64,000 nucleotides of DNA from Shinella zoogloeoides (GTDB lineage Bacteria > Pseudomonadota > Alphaproteobacteria > Rhizobiales > Rhizobiaceae), in the NCBI RefSeq assembly GCF_022682305.1, contig NZ_CP093528.1, positions 1,749,501 to 1,813,500 of the forward strand, written 5' to 3'. The position numbers and the translations under genes were made by a program. Shown one piece after another: positions 27,384 to 37,851 of this stretch. The notes under the pieces were generated by a model that was given only the letters and a program-made list of their open reading frames with translations, was not told the DNA's origin and did no database searches. The stretch's first letter is position 1. Each line of letters starts with the position of its first letter.

Positions 27384-28598
27384 CTAGTGAGAAGGTGATG
27401 ATGAGGAAGGTCGGTGCGTTTTCGCCCCGGCCTTTTTTGTTGCCAGCAGATCGAGGATCACCGCCGCACCGGCCTCGCCCGGGGGGCGCGGGGTCTGCAT
27501 GCGTTCATGCACGAGGTCGTAGCCCTCCAGCATGGCGCGGCGTTCGGCCGTATCGACGGCAAGCCGCTCGAAGCAGCGGACCAGCGTCCCGGGTCGCACC
27601 TGCTCGTTGAGGAATTCCGGCACCACGATATAGTCCGCGATGATGTTGGGGATGGCTGCCGACCATACCTTCACCTTCTTCAGCAGGAAGGTGTTGGCCA
27701 GCCAGTCGAACCGGTAGGTGGAAACCACCGGCACGCGGGCAAGCGCCAGCTCGAGGATGATCGTGCCGGAGGCGGCAATCGCCGCGTCGGCCTCGGCGAA
27801 GGCCTGCCATTTTCCCTCGGCCGTTGTGGTGACCTGCGGCTTGACCGGCCAGTCCGCGGTCAGCCGCCGCACCAGCGCTTCCTGCCGCGGCACGGTGGGC
27901 AGCAGGAAGCGAATGCCGGGATTGCGCGCGGCAAGATCCTGCGCCATTTGCGCGAAGACCGGCAGCAGCCGGCTGATCTCCGTGCTGCGCGAGCCGGGCA
28001 GCAGCAGGCAGAGACGATCATCGGGTGCCCGATCCGGGCGGACGAGCCGCGCCGCGCGGATACGCCGGATATCCGGATCGCCGATCAGGCGATGGCCGAC
28101 ATAGGTGGTCTGCGGACCGTCGAGCCGCTCCATGGCCGCCGGCTCGAACGGCAGGAGGGCAAGGACCCGGTCGACATAGGCGCGCATACGCGGCGCGCGC
28201 TCCTCTTTCCAGGCCCAGACGCTGGGGCAGACATAATTGACCACCGGCAGGTCCGGCAGAGCCTTGCGCACGCGCCTGGCCACCCGATGGGTGAAGTCGG
28301 GGCTGTCGATGATGAGAAGCACATCCGGCCGCGCAGCGATCATCGCCTCCGCCGTCTGGCGGATACGGCGCAGCAGCAAAGGCAGGCGCTTCAGCACCTG
28401 CGAAAGCCCCATGATGGAAAGCTCGGAGAAATCGAACAGGGATTTCAGCCCCTGCCGTTCCAGCGCCTCGCCGCCAACGCCGACAAGCTCGATATTCCCC
28501 GGATAAGCCACCCGCAGCGCCGCGATCAGATCGCCCCCGAGCAGGTCGCCGGAAACCTCACCGGCAATAACACCGATCTTGAGCGTTTCTTGCGTCAT
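27384..28598 (-). CDS. lpxB: Lipid-A-disaccharide synthase
   Basis: Condenses lipid X with UDP-diacylglucosamine to the lipid A disaccharide on the inner membrane face (404 aa). Family strings: IGVIAGEVSGDLLGGDLI at the N-terminus, IDSPDFTHRVARRVRK, YVCPSVWAWKEERA and LLLPGSRSTEISRLLPVF. Its start overlaps the lpxI stop by 4 bp (ATGA). The C-terminal 15 or so residues (KKAGAKTHRPSSSSPSH) are a low-complexity tail. Confidence 0.95.
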   Translation of the reverse strand: MTQETLKIGVIAGEVSGDLLGGDLIAALRVAYPGNIELVGVGGEALERQGLKSLFDFSELSIMGLSQVLKRLPLLLRRIRQTAEAMIAARPDVLLIIDSPDFTHRVARRVRKALPDLPVVNYVCPSVWAWKEERAPRMRAYVDRVLALLPFEPAAMERLDGPQTTYVGHRLIGDPDIRRIRAARLVRPDRAPDDRLCLLLPGSRSTEISRLLPVFAQMAQDLAARNPGIRFLLPTVPRQEALVRRLTADWPVKPQVTTTAEGKWQAFAEADAAIAASGTIILELALARVPVVSTYRFDWLANTFLLKKVKVWSAAIPNIIADYIVVPEFLNEQVRPGTLVRCFERLAVDTAERRAMLEGYDLVHERMQTPRPPGEAGAAVILDLLATKKAGAKTHRPSSSSPSH

Positions 28599-29473
28599 CG
28601 CGCCGCCTCCGTTCTGTCCGGCAGGATCCCCGTCACGAAAAGGCCTTGCGCGTCCGCCTCCTGGACCAGCGCCGCGCGCTCGAGAACCAGCGAGCGGCCT
28701 GACTCGACCGCGATGCCGGAAAGCCCGGCAGCCTTCGCCCGCTGCAGGGTTTGAAGCCCGATGGACGGCAGGTCCGCACGCAGATCCTGCCCCGGCTTGC
28801 AGAGTTTCACCAGAACGCCCTTGCGGCGCTGCGAAATACGGCCGGCGGCTCTCAGCGCCGCCACGCGCTCCAGCATGCCGTCCGTACCTTCCGCGCCTTC
28901 CAGCGCCACCACGCGGCCGCCGACGGCGACGGCGCCCTGCCCCACGTCCAGTCGGCCGAGTGCGAGCGCCGCGGCAGCGGCCGCTGCTATATCGGCCTCG
29001 GCGGCAGCATCGGGCGCTATCCTGCCGAGCGGGCCCTTGCTGCCAAGCAGGTCTGGCACGATCTCATGAACGCCGACGACCCGCATTCCCTCCGCCTCGA
29101 TCAGCCGGATAACCATTTTCAGCACGGCGTCGTCGCCGCCCGTCAGCAGCGTCCGCACGACCGAGGGAATGATTCGGAGCGTTCTCAACGGCGCATGGAT
29201 ATCACGCCATTCCGGCCGGCGGCGCACCCAGCCGGACAGCACGACGCGGCCGACGCCATGCCTGCGGAAGGTCTCGGCGATGACGGAATAATTGCCGATG
29301 GAGGCTGTTTCGTGGTCGTATCCCGACCAGTCCTCGCCGGATTCGTCGCGCAGCGAGAGGATATAGGGATTTTCGCCCCGCGCGCGGGCGGCATCGGCAA
29401 CATAGCGCGGCAGCATGCCGCCGCCGGCGATGATGGCCAGCCGGTCACGCACCTCGGGCCGGCTCTCCGCCAT
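28595..29473 (-). CDS. lpxI: UDP-2,3-diacylglucosamine pyrophosphatase LpxI
   Basis: The alphaproteobacterial alternative to LpxH, converting UDP-diacylglucosamine to lipid X (292 aa). It shows the DUF1009 features LAIIAGGGMLPRYVADAARA, VLSGWVRRRPEW, VVGVHEIVPDLLGSKGPLG and LCKPGQDLRADLPSIG. The order lpxA-lpxI-lpxB supports the call. ATG 29473 is preferred over longer frames that run into lpxA. Confidence 0.92.
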   Translation of the reverse strand: MAESRPEVRDRLAIIAGGGMLPRYVADAARARGENPYILSLRDESGEDWSGYDHETASIGNYSVIAETFRRHGVGRVVLSGWVRRRPEWRDIHAPLRTLRIIPSVVRTLLTGGDDAVLKMVIRLIEAEGMRVVGVHEIVPDLLGSKGPLGRIAPDAAAEADIAAAAAAALALGRLDVGQGAVAVGGRVVALEGAEGTDGMLERVAALRAAGRISQRRKGVLVKLCKPGQDLRADLPSIGLQTLQRAKAAGLSGIAVESGRSLVLERAALVQEADAQGLFVTGILPDRTEAAR

Positions 29474-29478
29474 GCCCG

Positions 29479-30288
29479 TCAGCCCTTGCCCCGGTTGGGA
29501 GAGGAGAGCGCGCGGTCGCTGTCGGCGGCGATGAAATCGAGAATCTCGATGACCGGAACGCAATCGGCATATTCGTCGCGGATCGCCGCCGCATTGCCGC
29601 GGATCGAACCCTCGCTCTCGAAAATCTGCTTGTAGGCGCGGCGAACCCGATGGATCGTCGCCTTGTCCATGCCCGCACGGCTCATGCCGACCACATTGAG
29701 GCCGCCGAGGGCGCCGGGAATGCCGTTCAGCATGCCGTAGGGAATGACGTCATAGGCCGCACCCGAAAGGCCGCCGACGAAGGCCTGCCGGCCGATACGC
29801 GTGAACTGATGCACGGCCGAGCCGCCACCGATGATGACGCGGTCCTCGACGATCACGTGGCCGGCAAGCATCACGCTGTTCGACATCACGATATGGTCGC
29901 CCAGAATGCAGTCATGCGCGACGTGCGAATTGGCGAGGAAGAGGTTGTTGTTGCCGATGACGGTCTTGCCGCCGCCGCCCGTCGTGCCGGTATTGACCGT
30001 CACGCCTTCGCGGAACGTGCACATCTCGCCGACCGTCAGGGTCGTCTCTACGCCGTCGTGGTGCAGGCTCTGGGGATCGCCGCCGATAACGGCATTGGGG
30101 AAGATGCGGCAGCCGCGGCCGATGACCGTGCGCCCCGTCACGACCGCATGCGGCAGAAGCTCCACTTCCTCATGCAGAACGACCTTCGGCCCGACATGAC
30201 AAAACGGGCCGATAACGACGTTCTCGCCGATGACCGCCCCGTCCTCGACGACGGCGAGCGGATGGATCTTCGCACTGGCGGCAATCAT
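29479..30288 (-). CDS. lpxA: UDP-N-acetylglucosamine O-acyltransferase
   Basis: First step of lipid A synthesis (269 aa). A left-handed beta-helix built of hexapeptide repeats ([20 protein letters not shown] onward) contains the catalytic His in [12 protein letters not shown]. The helical C-terminal domain has [14 protein letters not shown]. Gaps to fabZ and lpxI are 2 and 5 bp, so it is within one operon. Confidence 0.96.
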   Translation of the reverse strand: MIAASAKIHPLAVVEDGAVIGENVVIGPFCHVGPKVVLHEEVELLPHAVVTGRTVIGRGCRIFPNAVIGGDPQSLHHDGVETTLTVGEMCTFREGVTVNTGTTGGGGKTVIGNNNLFLANSHVAHDCILGDHIVMSNSVMLAGHVIVEDRVIIGGGSAVHQFTRIGRQAFVGGLSGAAYDVIPYGMLNGIPGALGGLNVVGMSRAGMDKATIHRVRRAYKQIFESEGSIRGNAAAIRDEYADCVPVIEILDFIAADSDRALSSPNRGKG

Positions 30289-30290
30289 TG

Positions 30291-30758
30291 TCAGGCATCT
30301 TCCTTGTTGACGATCATCGCGCCGATATCAGCTTCGGCGACAAGTTGCCCATCAACTTTTGCATCGCAATGAAACTTCCAGATATTGCCGCGCTGCTTCT
30401 GCTTCGTGACGTGGAACTCCACGCGGTCGCCAGGCACGACCGGCTTGCGGAAGCGGGCATTGTCGATCGTCATGAAATAGACGAGGTTCGAGCCGACGCC
30501 CGACTTGCGCGCGCAGATCGCGCCGGCCGTCTGCGCCATGCCCTCGATGAGCAGGACGCCCGGCATGATCGGGTTGTCGGGGAAATGCCCCGTGAAATGC
30601 GGCTCGTTGACCGTCACGTTCTTGATGCCGATCGCGGAGTTGTCGCTATCGATCTCGATGATCTTGTCGACCAGCAAGAACGGATAGCGATGGGGAAGAA
30701 GCGTCAGGATTTCACGCAGATCGGCAGTGCCAAGCGTTGCTTTGGTCTCTTCACTCAT
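30291..30758 (-). CDS. fabZ: 3-hydroxyacyl-[acyl-carrier-protein] dehydratase
   Basis: Hot-dog-fold dehydratase of fatty acid elongation (155 aa). The signatures are [33 protein letters not shown] with the catalytic His, and the following Glu in LLIEGMAQ. It supplies the hydroxyacyl-ACP balance used by lpxA and lpxD on either side. ATG 30758 ([10 protein letters not shown]) overlaps the lpxD 3' end by 8 bp. Confidence 0.96.
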   Translation of the reverse strand: MSEETKATLGTADLREILTLLPHRYPFLLVDKIIEIDSDNSAIGIKNVTVNEPHFTGHFPDNPIMPGVLLIEGMAQTAGAICARKSGVGSNLVYFMTIDNARFRKPVVPGDRVEFHVTKQKQRGNIWKFHCDAKVDGQLVAEADIGAMIVNKEDA

Positions 30759-31818
30759 CCTTGCCACCCTTTTTCTTCTCACGAGCACTGGCGCGCATGG
30801 CGATCTCCGCCACGTCACGCAGGAAATCACGCATGGGACGTGCGGGGATACCGCCATATTTCTCCCCGGGGGGAATATCGCCCACGACGCCGCTCATCGC
30901 GGCGATCATCACGCCGTCGCCGATGCTGATATGACCGTTGATGGCGGAAGCGCCGCCGATCATCACGCCGTCGCCGATACGCGTGCTGCCGGCGATGCCG
31001 ACCTTGCTGACGATGCCGCAATGCCGGCCGATGCGAACATTGTGGCCAATCTGCACGAGGTTATCGATCTTGGTGCCCTCGCCGATCACCGTGTCATCCA
31101 TGGTGCCGCGGTCGATGGTCGTGTTCGCGCCGATCTCGACATGGTCCTGGATGATGACGCGGCCGATCTGAACGATCTTGATCATGCCCGGCTTCAGGCC
31201 CGGCGCATAACCGAATCCGTCCTGGCCGATACGGGTACCCGGATGGATGATGACATTGTTGCCGATAAGCGCGCATTGCACGGTGGCGCCGGCGGCAATC
31301 GTACAGTTGCGGCCGATACGCACGCCCGCGCCGATAACCGCGCCGGGGCCGATATGGCTGCCCTCACCGATCTCCACATCCTTGCCGATCACTGCCATAG
31401 GCTCGACCGTCACATCCGGCTCAAGCCGGGCCGTCGGGTCGATGTAGGCGCCGGGAGCAATCCCGCCAGAGGTCGAGGTCATCGCTTCCGGCCGCATGGC
31501 GGACGGATGCAGCAACTCGCCTGCAAGCGCGAAAGCAGTATGGGCGCGCGGGGAAATCAGTACGGCGATGGACGCCGGCACCAGCGATGCCAGCGCGCGG
31601 TCGCACAGGATGGCTGTCGCCTCGCTGGTTTCCAGCTCGGCGCGCATCTTGCGAGAGAGAATATAGCAGAGATCGCCATCTTTCGCCCGGGCGACGGGCG
31701 AAACGCTGCGCACGATACGATCGGCATGTGCAGCGTCTACGAGTTCCGCCCCAAGCCTTGCTGCCAGGTCACCCAGGCGAACCCCGGCATGGGGCGGAAA
31801 GAACCGGTTATGCTCCAT
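30751..31818 (-). CDS. lpxD: UDP-3-O-acylglucosamine N-acyltransferase
   Basis: Third acylation step of lipid A synthesis (355 aa). An N-terminal uridine-binding domain ([19 protein letters not shown]) precedes a long left-handed beta-helix ([20 protein letters not shown] onward) with the catalytic region [15 protein letters not shown]. It follows bamA by 48 bp and overlaps fabZ. Confidence 0.96.
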   Translation of the reverse strand: MEHNRFFPPHAGVRLGDLAARLGAELVDAAHADRIVRSVSPVARAKDGDLCYILSRKMRAELETSEATAILCDRALASLVPASIAVLISPRAHTAFALAGELLHPSAMRPEAMTSTSGGIAPGAYIDPTARLEPDVTVEPMAVIGKDVEIGEGSHIGPGAVIGAGVRIGRNCTIAAGATVQCALIGNNVIIHPGTRIGQDGFGYAPGLKPGMIKIVQIGRVIIQDHVEIGANTTIDRGTMDDTVIGEGTKIDNLVQIGHNVRIGRHCGIVSKVGIAGSTRIGDGVMIGGASAINGHISIGDGVMIAAMSGVVGDIPPGEKYGGIPARPMRDFLRDVAEIAMRASAREKKKGGKDE

Positions 31819-31866
31819 CGGCGTGCTCCAGAACGCTCGTGTTCCTGTAGTTCTGGATCAACAGAC

Positions 31867-34221
31867 TCAGAACTGGGTCGCGATGCCGAACTTGAAGCGC
31901 TGGACTTCGTCGAAGTCTTCCTTCTTGAGCGGAATGGCATAGTCGAAGCGCAGCGGACCGAACGGCGAAGCCCAGATGATGGATGCGCCGACCGAAGCAC
32001 GCAGGCTCGAGCTGGTGCCGACTACCGAGTCGCTGCCGGTAAACGCGTCATTACCGTAAAGCGTGCCCGCATCGGCGAAGACCGCACCACGGAAGCCCGA
32101 GTCACGCGGAACGAGCGGCAGCGGGAAGGACGCTTCGGCAGATACGGTGAAGTAGGTCGTACCGCCGATGGAGTCGTAATCCGCCATCGTGCCCTTCTTC
32201 GCCCGCGGTCCGATGCCGCCGGATTCGAAGCCGCGAACGTCAGCAGCAGAGAGCTTGAACTGGTCGTAGACCTTGGTCTCGTCGCCCGTACCCCAGATGT
32301 GGCCGCCGGCAACAGAGATGGAGCCGATCACGTCGGCATCTTCGAGCAGCATATGGAAGTAACGCGCCTTGCCCGAAACCTTGTAGAAGTCGGAATCACC
32401 GCCAAGACCTGCGAATTCCTGCGTGACCTGCGCGAAGATACCGTCGCGCGGCAGCGTCTTGTCGTCGATCGTGTCGAACGTCACGGTATGCGAGATGGAC
32501 GAGCGGACCAGCGGGCTTTGCCCGACGACCGTCCAGTACGGCGTGGAGATGTAGGGTTCATTGGTGGTCGGCGCGCTGTAGTCCAGCTCCGTATAGTTGT
32601 AGCGGAGCGTGGTCGACAGATCTTCCGTGATCGGCGCCGTCACCCGCAGGCTGAAGCCCTGCGTATCGACGTTGTAGTAGTCCTCGCTCGTATCTTCGTT
32701 CTTGAAGAGATCGAAGCCGGCCGCAAGGCGGTAGCCGAGGAAATACGGCTCCGTAAAGGACAGGCTGTAGTCGCGCGAGTTCTTGCCGCCGCCTGCGGCG
32801 ATGCGGATGTACTGGCCGCGACCGAGGAAGTTCTTTTCCTCGATGGAGGCTTCCAGCTTGACGCCGCCATTGCTGCCGGTCTCGTAGCCGGCACCGATGC
32901 CGAACGAACCGGTCGACTGGTCCTGAACGTCGACGACAAGGACGACGCGGTCGGACTGGCTGCCCGGCGCGGTCGTGATGTTGACCGACGAGAAGAAGCC
33001 GAGGGCTTCGAGGCGGCGCTTGGCGCGCGTGATGACTTCCTGGTTGAAGGCGTCGCCTTCACCGATATCGAACTCACGGCGGATGACGAAGTCGCGCGTG
33101 CGGGTGTTGCCGCGAATCTCGATGCGTTCGACATAGGCGCGCTCGCCCTGGTCTACCAGGTAATCCACGGCGATGGTGCCGTTGCCGAGGTCGCGGTTGC
33201 CGCGCGGCGTTACGCGGGCGAAGGGATAGCCCTTTGCCGCGACGCGCTGGGAAATCTCGGACATCGTTTCCTGAACGTCCTTCGCCCGGTAAACCTTGCC
33301 CGGACGCGATTCGATGAGGCCCTTCAGTTCCTCGGAGTCGAGGCCCTCAACCGTCGATTCGACATTCACGTCACCGAAGTTGTAGCGCTGGCCTTCTTCG
33401 ACCGTGAAGGTCACGACATATTCGTTCGATGCTTCGTCGAGGACGGCTTCCGCGGAGATGATGCGGAAGTCGGCAAACCCGTTGTTGAAGTAGAACTGGC
33501 GCAGCGCCTCTTCGTCGGCGCGCAGCTTGTCCTCGCTGTAGACGTCCTTGCGGGTCAGGAACGAGAGGAAGTTCGACTTCTTGGTCAGGATGACGGAGCG
33601 CAGACGGCTGTTGCTGAATGCCTCGTTACCGACGAAGTTGATCTGCGAGATCTTCGTGCGGTCACCCTCGTCCACGACGAAGGCGAGGTTCACGCGGCCG
33701 TTGCCGAGCGGATAGGTCTGGGTGGTGACGGTGGCGTCGCTGCGGCCGATCGCGGCATAGGCATCGCGGATCGCCTGCTTGTCGGCCTCGATGGTCGTCT
33801 CGCTGAACGGACCCTGGGCACGCGAGCGGATAACCGCCTCGAGCTTGTCGTCCTTGATCTTGCGGTTGCCGTTGATGACGACGGCATTGATGAGCTGGTT
33901 CTCGTTGACGACGACGACGAGCGTGCCGCCGGAGACCGAAACCTTCACGTCGGAGAAATAGCCCGTCGCGTAGAGGCGGCGCACCGACTCGTCGATATCG
34001 GCATTCGAGAAGGTCTTGCCGGGCTGGATGGAGATATTCGCCTTCACCGTCTCGGCGCTGACGCGATCGGCGCCGCTCACCTGGATGCGGTTGACGACCG
34101 CAGCCTCGGCGCGGGTGGCGGAGACAAGCGTGGCAAAAGAGCCGCCCGTGACAACCATACTCGCCGACAATGCAACGGCAGACACGGCGTTCAAGAAGTT
34201 TGAACCAGCTTTCATCTTCAC
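31867..34221 (-). CDS. bamA: Outer membrane protein assembly factor BamA
   Basis: The essential Omp85 protein inserting outer-membrane barrels (784 aa). A signal peptide ends near TRAEAAVV, five POTRA repeats follow (first: VNRIQVSGADRVSAETVKAN), then the barrel with the VRGF-like motif (AADVRGFESGGIGPR), IIWASPFGPLRFDYA near the C-terminus and the terminal phenylalanine (KFGIATQF) used as the outer-membrane signal. It lies between rseP and lpxD, the classic order. Confidence 0.97.
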   Translation of the reverse strand: MKMKAGSNFLNAVSAVALSASMVVTGGSFATLVSATRAEAAVVNRIQVSGADRVSAETVKANISIQPGKTFSNADIDESVRRLYATGYFSDVKVSVSGGTLVVVVNENQLINAVVINGNRKIKDDKLEAVIRSRAQGPFSETTIEADKQAIRDAYAAIGRSDATVTTQTYPLGNGRVNLAFVVDEGDRTKISQINFVGNEAFSNSRLRSVILTKKSNFLSFLTRKDVYSEDKLRADEEALRQFYFNNGFADFRIISAEAVLDEASNEYVVTFTVEEGQRYNFGDVNVESTVEGLDSEELKGLIESRPGKVYRAKDVQETMSEISQRVAAKGYPFARVTPRGNRDLGNGTIAVDYLVDQGERAYVERIEIRGNTRTRDFVIRREFDIGEGDAFNQEVITRAKRRLEALGFFSSVNITTAPGSQSDRVVLVVDVQDQSTGSFGIGAGYETGSNGGVKLEASIEEKNFLGRGQYIRIAAGGGKNSRDYSLSFTEPYFLGYRLAAGFDLFKNEDTSEDYYNVDTQGFSLRVTAPITEDLSTTLRYNYTELDYSAPTTNEPYISTPYWTVVGQSPLVRSSISHTVTFDTIDDKTLPRDGIFAQVTQEFAGLGGDSDFYKVSGKARYFHMLLEDADVIGSISVAGGHIWGTGDETKVYDQFKLSAADVRGFESGGIGPRAKKGTMADYDSIGGTTYFTVSAEASFPLPLVPRDSGFRGAVFADAGTLYGNDAFTGSDSVVGTSSSLRASVGASIIWASPFGPLRFDYAIPLKKEDFDEVQRFKFGIATQF

Positions 34222-34451
34222 AACTTACCTTCGTTTTATCGCCCGGCAGGCATGCCCGATTCCGGACACGATTGCCGTTTTAACCGCTTTTGCCATACAA
34301 GCAAGGTCATGCGTTAATTTCTGTTTACTTCAATTCAAACCGTGGCCCTTAGGCCACTACCTGTTTTTCATCACGGTAAACAAAGCGTTAGCGCAACTGG
34401 CTCGTGACTGCGGCTCCCCTTTTCCAATTCCTGCCGGCTTGCCGGCCCATT

Positions 34452-35585
34452 TCAGCCGAGAAGCATGGATATGTCGTTCCAGGTCGCAAAGACCATCAGC
34501 ATGAGCACCAGCGCCATGCCGATGCGGAATGCGATCTCCTGCGCCCCGGGGCCGACAGGCCTGCCTCGGACAGCTTCCACCGCATAGAACATCAAGTGCC
34601 CGCCATCAAGTACCGGAACCGGCATCAGGTTCAAAAGTCCAATGGAAACAGACAGGACCGCGGCAAGTTGCAGCAATGCGGCAACACCCAGCGTCGCCAT
34701 CTGGCCGGAAGCCTGCGCCACGCGGATCGGCCCGCCGAGCTGATCGGCCTTCATCCGGCCCGTCACGAGGTTGGACAGATAGTCGAACGTGCCGGTCACG
34801 ATATGCCAGCTCTGCACCACGCCCTGCCACACGGCCTCGACGGGGCCGTATTCGACGACCCGGAAATTGCCGGTCTCCTGGTTGGTGACGATACCGATCA
34901 GGCCCAGTTCGACCTTGTTGCCGAACTGGTCGGTGATCTCGGTGCGCTGCGGCACCATGGGAAGGTCGAGATCGGCGCCGTCACGGCGCACGGTCACGAT
35001 GATCTTCATCTCCGGGCGCACGCTGACATAGCGGCGCACATCGTCGAAGGTGACGACCGGACTGCCGTCAAGCGCGACCAGAAGGTCACCCGGCTTGACG
35101 CCTGCCATGGCGGCGGCGCTGTCGGGGCGCACTTCCGCAACGATGGGATCGGCGACCTGCCGGCCGTAGATGGAGAACATCACGGCGAAGATGGCGATGG
35201 CCAGCACGAAATTGGCGATGGGACCGGCGGCGACCGTAACGGCCCGCTTCCACAGGGCGGCGCCCAGGAAGGTGCGCTTGCGCACGGACTCCGGCAGCGC
35301 GGCGACACTCTCATAGTCGGGAATGGAGGCCGGGTCGTCGTCGCCGAGGAATTTTACGTAGCCGCCAAGCGGGATCGCCGAGAGCTTCCAGCGCGTGCCG
35401 TGCCGGTCGTTGAAGCCGATCAGCTCCGGGCCGAAGCCGACCGAGAAGGCGGTGATGCCGATGCCGGACCAGCGGCCGGCAAGATAATGCCCCATCTCGT
35501 GCACGAAGACGATCAGCGTCAGCACGATCAGGAAGGGAACGATGTATCCCGTCAGGAATCCGGCGAAGCCGGCCAGCATATCCAT
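34452..35585 (-). CDS. rseP: Site-2 protease RseP/MmpA family
   Basis: Inner-membrane zinc metalloprotease (377 aa). The metal motif is VFVHEMGHYLAGRW (HExxH), a PDZ domain reads VRPDSAAAMAGVKPGDLLV, and the second active-site motif is LLNLMPVPVLDGGHLMF. It cleaves membrane-embedded anti-sigma factors or signal proteins. Start at 35585 (MDMLAGFAGFLTG) gives the first membrane segment; ATG 35579 is also possible. The 230 bp between it and bamA (34222-34451) hold no gene. Confidence 0.95.
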   Translation of the reverse strand: MDMLAGFAGFLTGYIVPFLIVLTLIVFVHEMGHYLAGRWSGIGITAFSVGFGPELIGFNDRHGTRWKLSAIPLGGYVKFLGDDDPASIPDYESVAALPESVRKRTFLGAALWKRAVTVAAGPIANFVLAIAIFAVMFSIYGRQVADPIVAEVRPDSAAAMAGVKPGDLLVALDGSPVVTFDDVRRYVSVRPEMKIIVTVRRDGADLDLPMVPQRTEITDQFGNKVELGLIGIVTNQETGNFRVVEYGPVEAVWQGVVQSWHIVTGTFDYLSNLVTGRMKADQLGGPIRVAQASGQMATLGVAALLQLAAVLSVSIGLLNLMPVPVLDGGHLMFYAVEAVRGRPVGPGAQEIAFRIGMALVLMLMVFATWNDISMLLG

Positions 35586-35610
35586 TATCCCAGTCCCAAA
35601 TCTCTCGCGG

Positions 35611-36444
35611 TTACGGGCCGAAAAGGAACACGCTCGCCGGCGTGTTCGCGGTGCCCGACACGATGGCATCGCCAAGCGCAATGAGGAACGCGGCGAAGCA
35701 GGCGAAAACAAGGCCGTCGACGCGGTCCATGACGCCGCCGTGTCCCGGAATGAGGCGGCTCGAATCCTTCACGCCGAAACGGCGCTTGATGAAGGATTCG
35801 AAAAGGTCGCCGATCTGGCTGAAAACGGACAGCACCAGCGCGATGACGGGCACCCACAAGCCGTTCAGCGAGAAGAACGCCATATGCACGAGCGTGCCGG
35901 CGATGACCGCGGCAATCGTCCCGCCGATCGCCCCGGACCAGGTCTTGCCCGGCGAAATCGGCGGCGCCAGCTTCGGCCCGCCGATGGCGCGGCCGACGAA
36001 GTAGGCCAGGATGTCCGTTGCCCAGACGACAGCGAAGATAAAGAGCATGGCGGCGAAGCCGTGCGCGGTGTCGCCGCGTATCGCGGCAAGCGAAATCACC
36101 GTCAGACCGGAATAGGCGATGCCGCCCGCAAGCCAGCCGCTTCCCTTGAGGATCAGGGCATAGACGACGCCGATCGCAACGGCGCCGATGAGCAGCGGCA
36201 GCGCGAATTCGTCGAAGCCGAAGAGCACGAGGCCGGAGACGAGCACGACGGAGAGCCAGCCGAAGGCATTGCCGCGGAAATCGGTTTCCGCAAGCCGCGT
36301 TATGGTCGACCACTCGTAATAGACGAGCAGCGCGATCGCGGCGGAAAGGACGCGGAAGGCAAAACCACCGAACCACGTCGCGGCGAGCACGACGACGGCG
36401 AGAACGATGCCGGAAAGAATGCGCAGCTTGAGTTCACTCTGCAT
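35611..36444 (-). CDS. cdsA: Phosphatidate cytidylyltransferase
   Basis: Makes CDP-diacylglycerol from phosphatidate and CTP, the branch point of phospholipid synthesis (277 aa). It is a multi-span membrane protein with the family signature SRLIPGHGGVMDRVDGLVF near the C-terminus and SPGKTWSGAIGG. The ATG at 36444 overlaps the uppS stop by one base (TGATG). Confidence 0.95.
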   Translation of the reverse strand: MQSELKLRILSGIVLAVVVLAATWFGGFAFRVLSAAIALLVYYEWSTITRLAETDFRGNAFGWLSVVLVSGLVLFGFDEFALPLLIGAVAIGVVYALILKGSGWLAGGIAYSGLTVISLAAIRGDTAHGFAAMLFIFAVVWATDILAYFVGRAIGGPKLAPPISPGKTWSGAIGGTIAAVIAGTLVHMAFFSLNGLWVPVIALVLSVFSQIGDLFESFIKRRFGVKDSSRLIPGHGGVMDRVDGLVFACFAAFLIALGDAIVSGTANTPASVFLFGP

Positions 36445-37190
36445 CACGACCCTACTGCAAGCGTGGCGGCGGGCTGCAGCCCGCCGAACCGGCGCTCCCG
36501 CATGGCATAGCGGGAGAGCGCGGAAATGAAGGTCTCGCGCGAAAAATCGGGCCAGAACTCGGGAATGAACATCAGTTCGGCATAGGCCGCCTGCCAGAGC
36601 AGGAAATTCGAAAGCCGCTCCTCCCCGCTGGTGCGGATGACGAGATCGGGATCGGGAATGCCGGCCGTATCGAGGCCGGCGCCGATGCGCTCCGGCGTGA
36701 TCGCGGAGGGATCGAGCCGCCCGGCCGCCACCTCGGCGGCGAGCCTACGCATGGCGCGCGCCATCTCGTCACGCGCGCCGTAATTGAAGGCGATCACCAG
36801 CGTGATGCCGGTATTGGCGCGGGTCGTCTCCTCAGCCTCCAGCAGCAGCGGCAGGATATCGCCCGCAAGGTTCTGCCGGTCGCCGATGATGCGGATGCGC
36901 ACATTCTGCTTGTGCAGCACGGCAAGGTCGCGCCGGATGAAGGTCTTGAGCAGGCCCATGAGGTCGGAGACCTCGCTTTCCGGCCGGCTCCAGTTCTCCG
37001 AGGAGAAGGCGAAGAGCGTGAGATAGGAGACGCCGCATTCGCTGGCCGTCTTGACGGCCTCGCGAACGGCTTCCACGCCCTTGCGATGTCCCATGGCGCG
37101 TGGCAGGCCGCGCGCATTCGCCCAGCGTCCGTTGCCATCCATGATGATGGCGACGTGTGCCGGTACGGTGCTGGGCGAAAGCTGGTTCAT
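36444..37190 (-). CDS. uppS: Undecaprenyl diphosphate synthase (isoprenyl transferase)
   Basis: Cis-prenyltransferase making the C55 carrier lipid for peptidoglycan (248 aa). Motifs: [20 protein letters not shown] (catalytic Asp), [30 protein letters not shown] and [19 protein letters not shown]. Start at 37190 ([13 protein letters not shown]). The next gene, cdsA, overlaps its stop. Confidence 0.96.
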   Translation of the reverse strand: MNQLSPSTVPAHVAIIMDGNGRWANARGLPRAMGHRKGVEAVREAVKTASECGVSYLTLFAFSSENWSRPESEVSDLMGLLKTFIRRDLAVLHKQNVRIRIIGDRQNLAGDILPLLLEAEETTRANTGITLVIAFNYGARDEMARAMRRLAAEVAAGRLDPSAITPERIGAGLDTAGIPDPDLVIRTSGEERLSNFLLWQAAYAELMFIPEFWPDFSRETFISALSRYAMRERRFGGLQPAATLAVGS

Positions 37191-37233
37191 GGGCAATCCG
37201 GAAAAGAGAAAATGAATGCAGGTGGCCGGGGCC

Positions 37234-37794
37234 TTATACCTGCATGATTTCCTTTTCCTTCTCGGCAAGCAAGCGATCGACGTCCAAAATCACGTCGTCC
37301 GTCATCTTCTGCACCTTTTCCGACTGGCTGCGGCTCATATCCTGGCCGATATCGCCATCCTTCTCGGCTTTCTTGAGGTCGTCCATGCCGTCGCGGCGGA
37401 CGTGGCGGATCGCGACCTTGGCCTTCTCGGCATAGTCGTGCGCGACCTTGACGAGCGACTTGCGGCGCTCCTCGTTCAGCTCCGGCAGCGGAATGCGCAG
37501 GTTCTGGCCGTCGATGATCGGGTTGAGGCCGAGATTCGATTCGCGGATGCCGCGCTCGACGGCGCCGACCATGCCCTTGTCCCAGACGGAAACCGACAGC
37601 ATGCGCGGCTCGGGAACGGAGATGTTGGCGACCTGGTTCAGCGGCACGCGCGAACCGTAGGCCTCGACCTGCACCGGGTCGAGCACGTTGGCCGAGGCAC
37701 GGCCGGTGCGCAGCGACGCGATGTCGTTCTTGAACGCGTTGATCGCGCCGTCCATGCGGCGCTTGAGTTCTTTAAGGTCGATACCTTCACTCAT
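37234..37794 (-). CDS. frr: Ribosome recycling factor
   Basis: Splits post-termination ribosomes with EF-G (186 aa, the normal length). Strings: [37 protein letters not shown] and the C-terminal three-helix bundle ending [19 protein letters not shown] 37794 ([13 protein letters not shown]) matches the usual start. Confidence 0.97.
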   Translation of the reverse strand: MSEGIDLKELKRRMDGAINAFKNDIASLRTGRASANVLDPVQVEAYGSRVPLNQVANISVPEPRMLSVSVWDKGMVGAVERGIRESNLGLNPIIDGQNLRIPLPELNEERRKSLVKVAHDYAEKAKVAIRHVRRDGMDDLKKAEKDGDIGQDMSRSQSEKVQKMTDDVILDVDRLLAEKEKEIMQV

Positions 37795-37851
37795 CGGAAT
37801 ACTCCCGTTTTCAGTCATGGCTGCACGCAATGGGCGTGCGCGCCTCCAGAA

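Noticed and set aside
27204..27398. A 64-codon plus-strand frame between uspA and lpxB
   Set aside because: No ribosome-binding site or family resemblance, and it runs into the lpxB 3' end.
30727..34203. A long plus-strand open frame of more than 1100 codons opposite fabZ, lpxD and bamA
   Set aside because: It is the antisense of well-supported genes, and its composition (rich in Asp, His, Arg, Ala) is typical of a GC-rich shadow frame.
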